From positions 1-64,000 of the forward strand of contig JACEFZ010022434.1 of NCBI GenBank assembly GCA_014155875.1: a stretch of 64,000 nt of DNA, written 5' to 3'. Positions 53,030-61,294 of the stretch are shown here, piece by piece. The position numbers and the translations under genes were made by a program. The notes beneath the pieces are model-generated. The model was not told the origin of the DNA. It did no database searches and was given only the letters and a program-made list of their open reading frames with translations. Within the stretch, counting starts at the first letter, position 1, and each line of letters starts with the position of its first letter. This DNA comes from Cepaea nemoralis. Taxonomy: Eukaryota; Mollusca; Gastropoda; Stylommatophora; Helicidae.

Positions 53030-53220
53030 AACAAAGACATCTATTGGATCCCCTGGGAGTAAGAATCGGCACGGCCAGACACGAAAGGTACATCGGGAAA
53101 ACGAGGTACCTCGTCAACCAACACAGAACTGGCACTATTAGCCACCGGACGCTGATGCATATGCTGGGGGGGGGGGGGGGGGAGTATCTGAGCACCTATG
53201 GACCTGTCTAGAGTGCAATG
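53030..53220 (+). other. Possible RNase H / C-terminal remnant with poly-G run
   Basis: ACATCTATTGGATCCCC resembles the IYWIP block of the RNase H remnant at about 18130, and HRTGTISHRTLMHMLG..YLSTYGPV looks like the RTGH region that follows RNase H. A G run (about 53166-53182) breaks it. Low confidence. Confidence 0.35.
53166..53182. repeat. Poly-G run; poly-C run follows at 53315-53332
   Basis: Homopolymers of about 17 G and about 18 C, 130 bases apart, potentially pairing. Such runs are also common assembly error sites. Confidence 0.8.
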
Positions 53221-53491
53221 AAGATACCCTGACTGATAACTGATTAATTGATCTATTAGATCCATCATCGATTTCGACACTCGGTCACTCCGTCGCTGCC
53301 TGGGGGATGCGCTACCCCCCCCCCCCCCCCCCCTCGGCAGCTTCCGCAGATCCATAGAGCACACTTCATTCACAAGCTTCGAGTTTCTCAGATCTATATT
53401 TTAGTTCCTAATGTTTAATATATTTTTTTTAATTAAAAAGTCGCTTTCACCTAATTAATTTCAGAAAAATGAACAAACAAAAAAATTTTCT

Positions 53492-53563
53492 CGCGGTCGA
53501 GGAATCGAACCTCGGTCTCCGAGTGACAAGCAGACATACTTACCACTTTGCTACTGACGACAT
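53492..53563 (-). pseudogene. tRNA-Asp-like sequence
   Basis: On the minus strand: D-arm AGTAGCAAAGTGGTAAGTAT, anticodon region CTTGTCACT (GTC, Asp), T-arm GACCGAGGTTCGATTCCTCG. The acceptor stem halves (about GTCGT versus CGCGAGA) do not pair well, so it is not a working tRNA gene. It may be a tRNA pseudogene or the head of a SINE. Confidence 0.72.
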
Positions 53564-53569
53564 CATGAA

Positions 53570-53630
53570 ACCAATTCCAATTCCAATTTTCAAAACAAAA
53601 ATTCCAAATTCCAAATTCAACCTGCCTCAG
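53570..53630 (-). repeat. TTGGAA-type simple repeat at the ORF1 3' side
   Basis: Minus strand TTTGGAATTTGGAATTT and TTGGAATTGGAATTGG, downstream of the ORF1. It could be the microsatellite-type 3' tail of the LINE from which the ORF1 derives. Confidence 0.6.
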
Positions 53631-53899
53631 CTGTGGTTATTGTTGAGGTCCATGGTTTTTGTTGGTTCATTCACCCTAATTCTTGTCTTGTGCGCTCTTA
53701 CTAGTGAGTCCTATCTCGGACTGGTTTTGTTGATTTGTGTCTATGATGTCAGCTGGGGGTTGGTCGGCGGCTTTCCTTTGTGCTCGTCTCCTTTTGCGGT
53801 TTCTTTTGTTAGTGAAGGCTCCTGCCTCGTCTTGCTTGACTGGCTGCAGTCCTTATAAGGACTTTTTATTTGGTCTTTTTGTCTCCTTTTTGTGTATTT

Positions 53900-55330
53900 T
53901 CTATAGGAACTTTTCGATGTTATCATTTTCCTCTTTGCGCCTGTGTTCACTTTCGATTTTGACTTTTTGTTGCCTTTCGATTTCTTCTTCTGCGGTCAGC
54001 AATGGGATCATCTTTTCGTCTTCTGCATAGTACTCGTAGCCGGGGCCGTCCTCAGGTTCATAGTGTACTTCTGGGTAGTCTACCGGTCTCCTCAGTTTCT
54101 TGGGCTTTTTCTTTTCTTTTTCTTCCCAGCGTCTTTTGTATTCCTGGCGCCTTCGTTCCTCCAGTCTTGCATTTTATAGTAGCTCCTCCAAGGTAGGTCC
54201 CCGGGGCCTCTCCTTGCCATCATCAGGGTGCTCATCTCGGTTTTCTTCGGATGTCTGGCGAGATATTGGTTTCCCCTTGTCAGGCGTGGTTGGGCTGCTG
54301 GCTTTAGCTTGCGGTTCAGGCTCGGTCTCTTGGTTTTCATCTTGCGGTTTCTCTGTAATTTCATGCACGGCTTCTGTCGTTTTGTTTCGGAAAAGTTCCA
54401 TTTCAGCTTTCTGTAGTTCTCGCTCTGATTTAATGGCTTGTAGGATTTCTTCGTTCTCCTTCTTAATCAGTGCCATATGTTCCACTTCTTGCTTGATGTT
54501 TTGCTGGATCTCCTTCATTTCCGCCATTAGATTTTCGTTGTCGCTGGTCGGAGTCGGCTTCAGCAGTGCCTTGACTTGTTTCTTCAACTCGTCTATCTGT
54601 TTTTGCAGTTGATCTCTTTCAGCTTGTGATATACCCGTGGCTGTCTCGCACCTCCGCATTGCTTCGTTGTATGGTGTCTTTGTGTTGATGGCTTGCAGGT
54701 ATGGACAGCCCAAGTATCTTGCTCCATGCTTACCCAGGCAGTTGGCGCACTTTCTTTTGTTGATGGGTGCTCGAAAGTCCGTGTCCAGCGGACACTCCTT
54801 GAAGGCGTGGTGATCGGTGCAGTACCGGCAGATGTCCTTCTTACTGCGACATTTTGTTCTGCTGTGGCCGGCCCTCTGGCATCTTGAGCATTGATTGATT
54901 CTTGGGATGAGTCTCTCTGGCTGTTGTATTTTCTTGTTGATTGATACTGTGGTCAGCATCTCGCTGCCCTCTATCGCGTGGTAAGGATCTTTTAGTATGT
55001 CAAGATCCGCTCCGCCTTCAAGATTCGAATGTTGAGATTTTCTTCCTGTAGCTGCTTCTGGATTTCTTCGTCTGCCAGCTCCACTTGAATCAGCTTGACA
55101 ACCCATCGGACTGTTTTTGAGTCGGTGTTCCCGGCTCTGGTGTCTTTCTCCTCCTTCTTCTCTGCTGTCTTGGGTCTTGTCTGTGGTGGGCTGTCGATCT
55201 TTTCCCTCGTGGTAGCTTCAGTAGTAGCTGTAGTTTCAGGTTCTTTGATGCAGCTATCGGGCAGGCTCTCCACGTTCGTCTTCTTGACAGTCTTGTCGGC
55301 TCCCACGCTGCACATCTTGGTTGCCACGTG
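53900..55330 (-). pseudogene. LINE ORF1-type nucleic-acid-binding protein with three zinc knuckles (no ORF2)
   Basis: The N-terminal part (55327-54992) reads MATKMCSVGADKTVKKTNVE, a Glu/Lys/Thr-rich linker and VRWVVKLIQVELADEEIQK, like the start of an RRM-type fold. A frameshift near 55000-55020 leads into the second frame (KDPYHAIEGSEMLTTVSI), then three CCHC-type knuckles: CSRCQRAGHSRTKC, CRYCTDHHAFKEC and CANCLGKHGARYLGC. A coiled coil follows (about residues 165-250: LQKQIDELKKQVKALL and onward). TAA at 54174-54176 comes after TLEELL, but the same frame continues for about 90 charged residues (NARLEERRRQEYKRRWEEKE, ending DNIEKFL at about 53905). I/Jockey-group ORF1 proteins look like this and coat the element RNA. 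No endonuclease or RT follows, so this is an ORF1-only passenger. Confidence 0.82.
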
Positions 55331-55486
55331 TCTTGTGGTGTTCTTGCCACGTGTAATTTCCCCCGTATCAGGCTTCTTGACTTGTTAAGGTGACTTGTCT
55401 TGATAGCGCTCGCGTGATGAAACCTTAACAGAAGTGTATAATATAGTCAAACACGTGCCCCGATGACGTCACGTGATCAGCCTTCG

Positions 55487-55539
55487 GTTGCGAATAGACA
55501 CTTCGTTTATTCGCAGCCAAGTTGCGAATAGACACTTCG
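55487..55539. repeat. Right palindromic 34-bp repeats (about 1.6 units)
   Basis: Partial GGTTGCGAATAGACACTTCG, then a complete unit with TTCGCAGCCAAGTTGCGAA (one substitution), ending exactly at the target duplication. Confidence 0.93.
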
Positions 55540-55548
55540 TTCTCTTAT
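55540..55548 (+). repeat. 9-bp target-site duplication, right (TTCTCTTAT)
   Basis: Identical to 52814-52822. Confidence 0.9.
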
Positions 55549-55944
55549 ATACTAATACCGCCTTTTCATTACAGCACCTTCCTCCAATAATATCTTTCCT
55601 GTTTTTGATTTTAAACACCCTGTATTTATTCTTATTCTTCTTCCTGTGAGCTCACTGATTTGTCTGTGCATATTTTTTGAATCTTTGATATAATTTAATT
55701 CAATTGTATTGCACTGCTCGTTTAACAAACTTTCTTTTCCATTCACACAATTATTTCATATTTCTTTATTTATCTCGTTATATTCTTGTTTATCATTTTT
55801 ACTCTATTTTCTTTTGGCCATCAACTTTAAGATTTCTTCAGTCATCCATTTTTTCTTAGCATTTTGTCTTCTCTCCGATAATATTTCTTTACTCGTTTGA
55901 TGAATGGATTCCCTTAACATTTCCCATTGTTCGTTTACATTTTG

Positions 55945-55949
<5 letters not shown>
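55549..55949 (-). mobile_element. RTE-D, piece 1: EN-RT linker
   Basis: Minus strand: VNEQWEMLRESIHQTSKEIL, AKKKWMTEEILKLMAKRK, then NEQCNTIELNYIKDSKNMHR and KSKTGKILLEEGAVMKRRY, the basic linker before RT in BovB-type proteins. No endonuclease remains. Similarity stops at 55949 where the GAA tail of F2 begins, so RTE-D is 5'-truncated or was cut there. Confidence 0.84.
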
Positions 55950-55976
<27 letters not shown>

Positions 55977-56210
55977 CTTCTTCTTCTTCTTCTTCTTCTT
56001 CTTCTTCTTCTTCTTCTTCTTCTTCTCTTCTTCTTCTTCTTCTTCTTCTTCTGCTTCTTCTGCTTCTTCTTCTTCTTCTTCTTCTTCTTCTTCTTCTTCT
56101 TCTTCTTCTTCTTCTTCTTCTTCTTCTTCTTCTTCTTCTTCTTCTTCTTCTTCTTCTTCTTCTTCTTCTTCTTCTTCTTCTTCTTCTTCTTCTTCTTCTT
56201 CTTCTGCTGC
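55948..56210. repeat. (TTC)n / (GAA)n tract, about 260 bp
   Basis: About 85 triplets with rare breaks (a 2-base phase change at about 56025; TTCTGC variants at about 56050 and 56205). On the minus strand it is the 3' tail of F2. It gives long spurious poly-Glu, poly-Ser, poly-Leu, poly-Arg and poly-Lys frames. Confidence 0.95.
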
Positions 56211-57336
56211 TGCGTTCACCCAGAGGATTTTTTCGGATGTGATTGCGTTGTGCCTGTTTACAGCAGAGCTGCGTTCTTGCGCCACTAGGCCGACACATCC
56301 GACTTCTGTGACATATGTTGACCGGGTTAAGCTTCCCGGGCGTTTCGAAGGACATTCTACTCCCAGTCGGACGTAGTTGCGTTATGTCTGAGATGCGTTC
56401 ATGCGCGTTAGACCGACACGTCCGACTTCCGCGGGCGTTTGTTGACTGGGTTAACCTTCCTGTGTGTTTTGAAGGACATTTCACAATCACAAGGACGTTT
56501 TTGCGTTGTGTCTGCTTATTTGCGCCTTTAGGCCCATACATCCGACTTCTGTGGGCGTTTGTTGACCGAGTTAACCTTCCCAAGTTTTTCGACGGACATT
56601 CGACTCTCATTTTTGTGGTGTCACCTACTTCCCAGCTGATCAAGTTAGAACGGCCGGAGACATCACAGTCAACATTCGAGTGAAGGCAGGAGCAGACCAT
56701 GGGTATTCCTCGCCATCCAAGGAGGCTTCCATAATTGCAGAGCCGACACATAGCGCTCTGGTACCCAAAGAATCGTCACGTCCTGCACATGGCTGCCTAG
56801 CCTCAGTTCCGTATATTGAGCCTCCCATTCACCACAGGCTGCTCCTCCGAAGACCAGGAGGTACCCGTGTTCCGATGACATCCACACAGCAAGCGTTCCT
56901 TTCGAACTTCCACGTAATGGATTCACTAGCCAAGCAATATTTCACTTCGTGCAAATGAAACGCCTTTCTCCTTTTGATAAAGCTCTCTCAAAGAGCTTTG
57001 GATTCCGACTTTCCTCGTAATGGATTTGCTTTTCGAACAGTATTCCATTGCGTGCACCTGGGACGCTTTTTCCACCTTTGGTAAAGCTCACGAGGTAGGC
57101 TGCCGATGCTTGCGGCTCAGCATCTCACCTCCTCGCAGCAGAGGATGAGTAACGGCCAGGCTCTCATATCCGGGTGGATATTGACTTAGAGGCGCTCAGA
57201 TATGTCCCTCAGCTGGGAGCCGTAGAACAAGTGTCTGGACCGAGCATGTAGTGGCACCTTGCAAATGATTCGGACTTCATACGCAATGGATTTTCTAGCC
57301 AAGGTATATTACATTTCACTTCACTTTGCCACTGGG
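55950..57336 (-). mobile_element. F-family non-autonomous element, copy F2
   Basis: Minus-strand copy. The 5' part at about 57330-57060 aligns to F3 (CTGGCCGTT.CTC, GCCTACCTCGTGAGC). The central AGCAGCCATGTGCAGGACG and CTCTGCAATTATGGAAGCCT match F1 and F3. The 3' part holds three tandem units of about 105 bases (GGAAGGTTAAC.CGGTCAACA at about 56575, 56455 and 56325) and the giant GAA tail. It separates RTE-D from the 18S pseudogene. No coding. Confidence 0.82.
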
Positions 57337-57880
57337 GTTACTAGTCGGCATCGTTTATGGTCAGAACTACGACGGTATCTGATCATCTTCGCGCCTCTGA
57401 CTTTCGTTCTTAATTAATGATAACATTCTTGACAAATGCTTTCGCAGGAGCTCGTCTTGCGGCGATCCAAGAATTTCACCACAAACGCCGCAATACGAAT
57501 GTTCCCGTTTGTCCTTGTTAATCATTACCTCCAGTTCCGAAAGCCAATAAAATAGAACCGAGGCCCTATTCCATTATTCCATGCACCATTATTCAGGCAG
57601 TCGAGACCTGCTTTTAACACTCTAATTCTTTTTAAAAACGCGCCGGCCACCCGGTACACTCAGCAAAGCGCACCAACGGGAGAGAGCAGAAGGTAGGGCA
57701 GGAGCAACGGGCAGTGAATCGGTGCGAGCCAGACGGTCCGCCTGCACCTGAGATCCAACTACGAGCTTTTTAACTTCAACAACTTTAATATACGCTATTG
57801 GAGCTGGAATTACCGCGGCTGCTGGCACAAGACTTGCCTTCCAATAGACCCTCGTTAAAGGGTTTAAAGTGTACTCATTC
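57337..57880 (-). pseudogene. 18S rRNA pseudogene, piece A
   Basis: Reverse complement of the central/5' part of nuclear 18S rRNA. Recognisable universal blocks are GAACTACGACGGTATCTGAT, AGAACCGAGGCCCTATTCCA, ATTGGAGCTGGAATTACCGC (the universal 530-loop region) and GCGGCTGCTGGCAC. Many substitutions, including in invariant positions, and a lost variable-region structure show a decayed copy. It continues at 59614 after the F3 insertion. No 5.8S or 28S is adjacent. Confidence 0.92.
57868..57880 (+). repeat. 13-bp target-site duplication, left
   Basis: AGTGTACTCATTC, repeated exactly at 59601-59613 after the F3 GAA tail. In 18S rRNA it occurs once. Confidence 0.93.
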
Positions 57881-59572
57881 TCCCCCGATGTGTCTCCACC
57901 TTGCCGCTGTGGGGGAGCTTGAGTGTCCCACTGATCCCAAGCGCTGTGCCAATGGATATAAACTACATATTGGACAGCTCTTGGGATAGGGACCAGACTA
58001 AGAGAGACACAACCTGCTGCTCTGCAGGTAGACTGAGGACAGCAGTCAGAACTTAAACTCAGGCGCACGAAGCCACAAACTTGATCCAGTCACTTACTCA
58101 AAGGCCTCCACCTGAGAGATGTAGCTGAACGCCTCTAAGCTACTACCCTTGGATGAGAGAGCCGGGCCGATACTCACCTACCGAAAAATGGAGGCGAGAT
58201 ACTGAGCACGCTACATGCCCAGTTCAGATACCTGTCCGAAGGCTTTCAGCTGGAAGATATGATGGATCCCCGGATAAGAGGGCCTGGCCGTTTCTCGCTC
58301 ACTGCTGTACGGAGGTAAGGTGCTGAGCCGGCAGCACACGTAGCCTACCTCGTGAGCGAGTACAAAAAGGTTGAAGAAGTGCCCCAGTCGAATGAAATGG
58401 CTACGAAAACTGTCTGTATCTAACTTATAGAGAGTGTAGACAAAGGTGGAAAAACAAGGTGGAAAAATGTCTCAATAACACGAAATGGAACGCACGGCTA
58501 GCGAATCCATTGAGTAGTCCGAAGCGAAAGCTTACCTAGTGGATGTCGCCTGCAGACTGACCGTTCCTGGTGTGTGCTTGAGCGACCGGTGGAAAGCGAG
58601 ATGCCCAACACATGGAAGTGAGGAACTAAAGCAGCCATGAGCAGGACGAGGCAACTCCTCGGGTGAGCCCAGTCTCAGAGAAATATGTGCCAGCTCTACA
58701 ATTATGGAAGCCTCCTTGGACAGCGAGGGAATGCCCATGGTCTGCCCCAGCCTTCCCTTGAGGGTCGACCGTGATGTCTCTTATCGTTCTATCTTGACCA
58801 GCTGAGATGTGGGCGACATCACAAAAATAAGTCTAACGTGCCTCGAAATCCGAGGAAGGCTAACCTCATTAAAAAATGCCCGCCGAAACCGGAAGTGCCG
58901 TCCTACGGGTGGAAAAATAAAAATTGGCACTACGCATTTACGTCCGAGTGAAATGTCTCGTCCGAATGTCACTCGTGCTAGGAACAGCTCTGACTACATA
59001 GTTTCCGAATGCCGCTCTTGTTCGGAACAGCTCTGACGAGGTAGTTTTCCGAATGTCCGTCGTGCCTGGAACAGCTCTGACGGGCGCAAAAACAAGCACA
59101 TGTCCGAAAACTCGATGAGTGGATACCGTCTGCAGACCTGTCTAGTTTGTGCGGGAATGGCCCGGGGCGAACGAAATGCCCAATATATTGAAGTGAGGAA
59201 TTAAAGCAGCCATGAGCAGGACGTGGCGATTCCCTCGGTGAGCCCAGCACCAGAGCGTTATGTGTCGGCTCTGCAATTATGGAAGCCACCCAGGATGGCG
59301 GAAAATGCTATGGACTGTCCCTGCCTTCCTTTGAGGGATGACCGTGCAGTCTTCGACTGTTCCAACTTGACCAGCTTGGAGGTGGACGGTACCACTAAAG
59401 TGAGAGTCTCCCAGGAATGCTAACCTGGTCAAAAATGCACGCAAAAGCCGGATGTGTTGACCTAAGGGTTTCGAACTGAGGGTGCCTAACGCACACCGCA
59501 ATCACATCTGAAAAAACACTCCGGATGAACGCAAAGAAGAAGAAGAAGAAGAAGAAGAAGAAGAAGAAGAAG

Positions 59573-59600
<28 letters not shown>
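57881..59600 (+). mobile_element. F-family non-autonomous element, copy F3, full length
   Basis: 1.72 kb between exact 13-bp duplications. The first about 75 bases (TCCCCCGATGTGTCTCCACC, GTGGGGGAGCTTGAGTGTCC) match the 5' end of RTE-1 at 9538. The rest has no RTE coding sequence. The end is the F-type GGAATGCTAACCTGGTC, CGCAATCACATCTG and CACTCCGGATGAACGCAAAG followed by about 24 GAA triplets. This copy defines both ends of the family. Confidence 0.9.
59527..59600 (+). repeat. (GAA)24 tail of F3
   Basis: Uninterrupted triplets ending at the target duplication. Confidence 0.95.
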
Positions 59601-59603
<3 letters not shown>

Positions 59604-59955
59604 GTACTCATTCCAATTACGGGGCCTCGATAGAGTCCCGTATTGTTATTTTTCGTCACTACCTCGACGTGCCGGGAGTGGGTAAGTTGCGCACCTGCTG
59701 ACATCCTTGGATGTGGTAGCCGTTTCTCACGCTCCCTCTCCGGAATCGAACCCTGATTCCCCGTTACTCGCTACACACATGGTAGGCATGTCACGTACCA
59801 TAGCCATTTGATAGGGAAGACATTTGAACGATGTGTCGCCGGCACGTAAGGCCATGCGATCAGCACAAAGTTATCCAGAGTCACCAATGGGAAAGCCGTG
59901 TCCCGCGAAGGGCAACGACGATTGGTTTTGAACTAATAGAGTAAGTTAGCACTAA
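59601..59955 (-). pseudogene. 18S rRNA pseudogene, piece B
   Basis: Continues piece A: GTGTACTCATTCCAATTACG, TTATTTTTCGTCACTACCTC, CTTGGATGTGGTAGCCGTTT, CTCCGGAATCGAACCCTGAT, GGCCATGCGATCAGCAC and GATTGGTTTTGAACTAATAG. It reaches about 300 bases from the 18S 5' end and then stops. Together the pieces cover about 880 bases, roughly the 5' half of 18S without its very start. Confidence 0.92.
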
Positions 59956-60150
59956 GTTCCAAATTGCTGTTATATATCCAGGGGCGCAGAGTTGGGGTGA
60001 GCGCCCTATCTCGTAAAATACCCCCATGGTTTGTACATTCATCACCTCTGGCAGCAAAAGTTCAACTCCTGACCTTCACGCGGTGGAACTGTTGTAACTA
60101 ACAGGAGAAGGGGCGATGGTGAGTCTCTGGCGTCGTAAAAAAAAACCCAG
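59956..60150. other. No gene recognised
   Basis: May be upstream sequence of the I-like LINE that follows. Confidence 0.35.
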
Positions 60151-60740
60151 ACTGCTCTAGATATGTATGTACGTACATACATGCGCAGACATGTGTGTAA
60201 TGAATACATATCTAAACTCGAGTAAGACCACAGTCTACTCTATTAAAAGAAAGGTGCTAAAGGCGAAGACAACCAGCCAGCGGGCGCACCACAGAAATCA
60301 GGATACCACGCAATCAAACAATGAAATATGTCGATTACTGCAAAACGTTATGATGCTCGCCCAGCCATGGACCACCAAGAAGGTACACTACCTGGCCCTA
60401 TACCCCGAAAGGGTAAAACCAAGACTACTGGAGGTCGTTCTCAGATGTCTTGTTGAGCCAGGGGACCTGAGAATAGAGCGCCTAGCCATACCCAACAAAG
60501 ACTGAAAATAATGCACTGGAATGCGGAGGGAGTCAGCAATACACAAACTACAGAGCCAAAAACATCTTGAATCAAGAACAAGTAAGTGTATGTTGCTTGC
60601 AAGAAACTAACCTCAATGAAAACATAACCTTAAAAATCAGAGGCTACCAGTGTTACCGGTCTGACCGACAGGACAGGCGTGTCATCAAGCGATGCTTCAG
60701 GCATTACGGGATAAACTTCTCTCGCACCACACAAAAAGAT
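60151..60740 (+). mobile_element. I-like LINE, ORF1 end and endonuclease start (I-3)
   Basis: A frame at 60167-60505 ends in VHYLALYPERVKPRLLEVVL and RCLVEPGDLRIERLAIPNKD, compatible with an ORF1 C-terminus. KIMHWNAEGVSN (about 60503) then starts the endonuclease, with CCLQETNLNENITLKIRGYQ (about 60588) and a decayed RVIKRCFRHYGINFSRTT, parallel to GCIQETHLNANHKFSVRGYQ in I-1. It is cut off at 60740 by the Gypsy-like LTR. Confidence 0.72.
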
Positions 60741-61294
60741 TGTAAGTCGTACGAGAGGAATTGATTACACATTTTATTGCCACTGGTTCTTTACATTACA
60801 TCAATGCACAAAACGGTCGCTATTAAATCACACATGAATACACAGAATTGCCTATCACTAGTCGTTTCCTACCCCTACTGCTAACTCTATCTACTCGGCT
60901 AAAGAAACACGCATCGACGCTAAGCGATGCGCTCACTATGAAGTCTGTCCCCTGTCTGACTATTTTCTCCGCGTGACTACACAGCACGCGGCGGGACCGT
61001 GTGCGTACTTCGGCTTTTGCGTGCTGCATCATTCAGCACGCTTAGAGTAGCCGTCTACTCCTGAGTGGCATTCCACTTCTCCGTGTCTATCACGTAGGCG
61101 TGATCATGCCGTGACCAGAGTGCTTACTCTCTGGTTGACACATCCGTGTCTCATGAGAGAACTATTTAATAGTTCCCCTTCCTATCACCTACCCTGCCCT
61201 CATGTAGGGGCACTGGGTTACCTCTAATCTACTTGAGGTAGACCACTCATTCAGGGTGGTCTTCACTCCTATATAACTGAGTCTTTGACACACA
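60741..61294 (-). repeat. LTR (3' LTR on the minus strand) of a Gypsy-like element
   Basis: On the minus strand it starts TGTGTGTCAAAGACTC and ends CGTACGACTTACA (TG...CA). GTTATATAGGAG (about 61275) fits a promoter TATA box. A polypurine tract (CACAGGAGGGGAGGG, 61295-61309) lies directly upstream, as expected for a 3' LTR. The 5' LTR would be right of the window, so the target duplication cannot be checked. Confidence 0.75.

Larger units (their letters stand above)
52823..55539. mobile_element. Composite element with palindromic 34-bp terminal repeats (2.7 kb)
   Basis: Bounded by an exact 9-bp target duplication inside RTE-D, so it moved in as one unit. Both ends carry direct repeats of a 34-bp unit whose core TTCGCAACCAAGTTGCGAA is an 8+3+8 palindrome: about 2.5 units at 52829-52918 and about 1.6 units at 55487-55539. 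Because the core is palindromic, the ends also look like imperfect inverted repeats (about 14 of 19 outer bases). The interior holds a LINE-type ORF1 (minus, 53900-55330), a tRNA-Asp-like sequence (53492-53563), and G and C runs. A 9-bp duplication would fit Mutator- or Merlin-like transposition as well as retroposition. I cannot assign a class. Confidence 0.75.

Noticed and set aside
53492..53563. Functional tRNA-Asp gene
   Set aside because: The acceptor stem does not pair and no terminator-like T run follows directly.
55904..56400. Long Ser-, Leu-, Glu-, Arg- or Lys-rich proteins
   Set aside because: All are translations of the GAA/TTC tract, which is a retroposon tail.
57337..59955. Functional rDNA unit with an R-type site-specific element
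   Set aside because: The 18S copy has many changes at invariant positions and no neighbouring rRNA genes, and the inserted element is related to RTE-1, not to R1/R2/R7-type elements.
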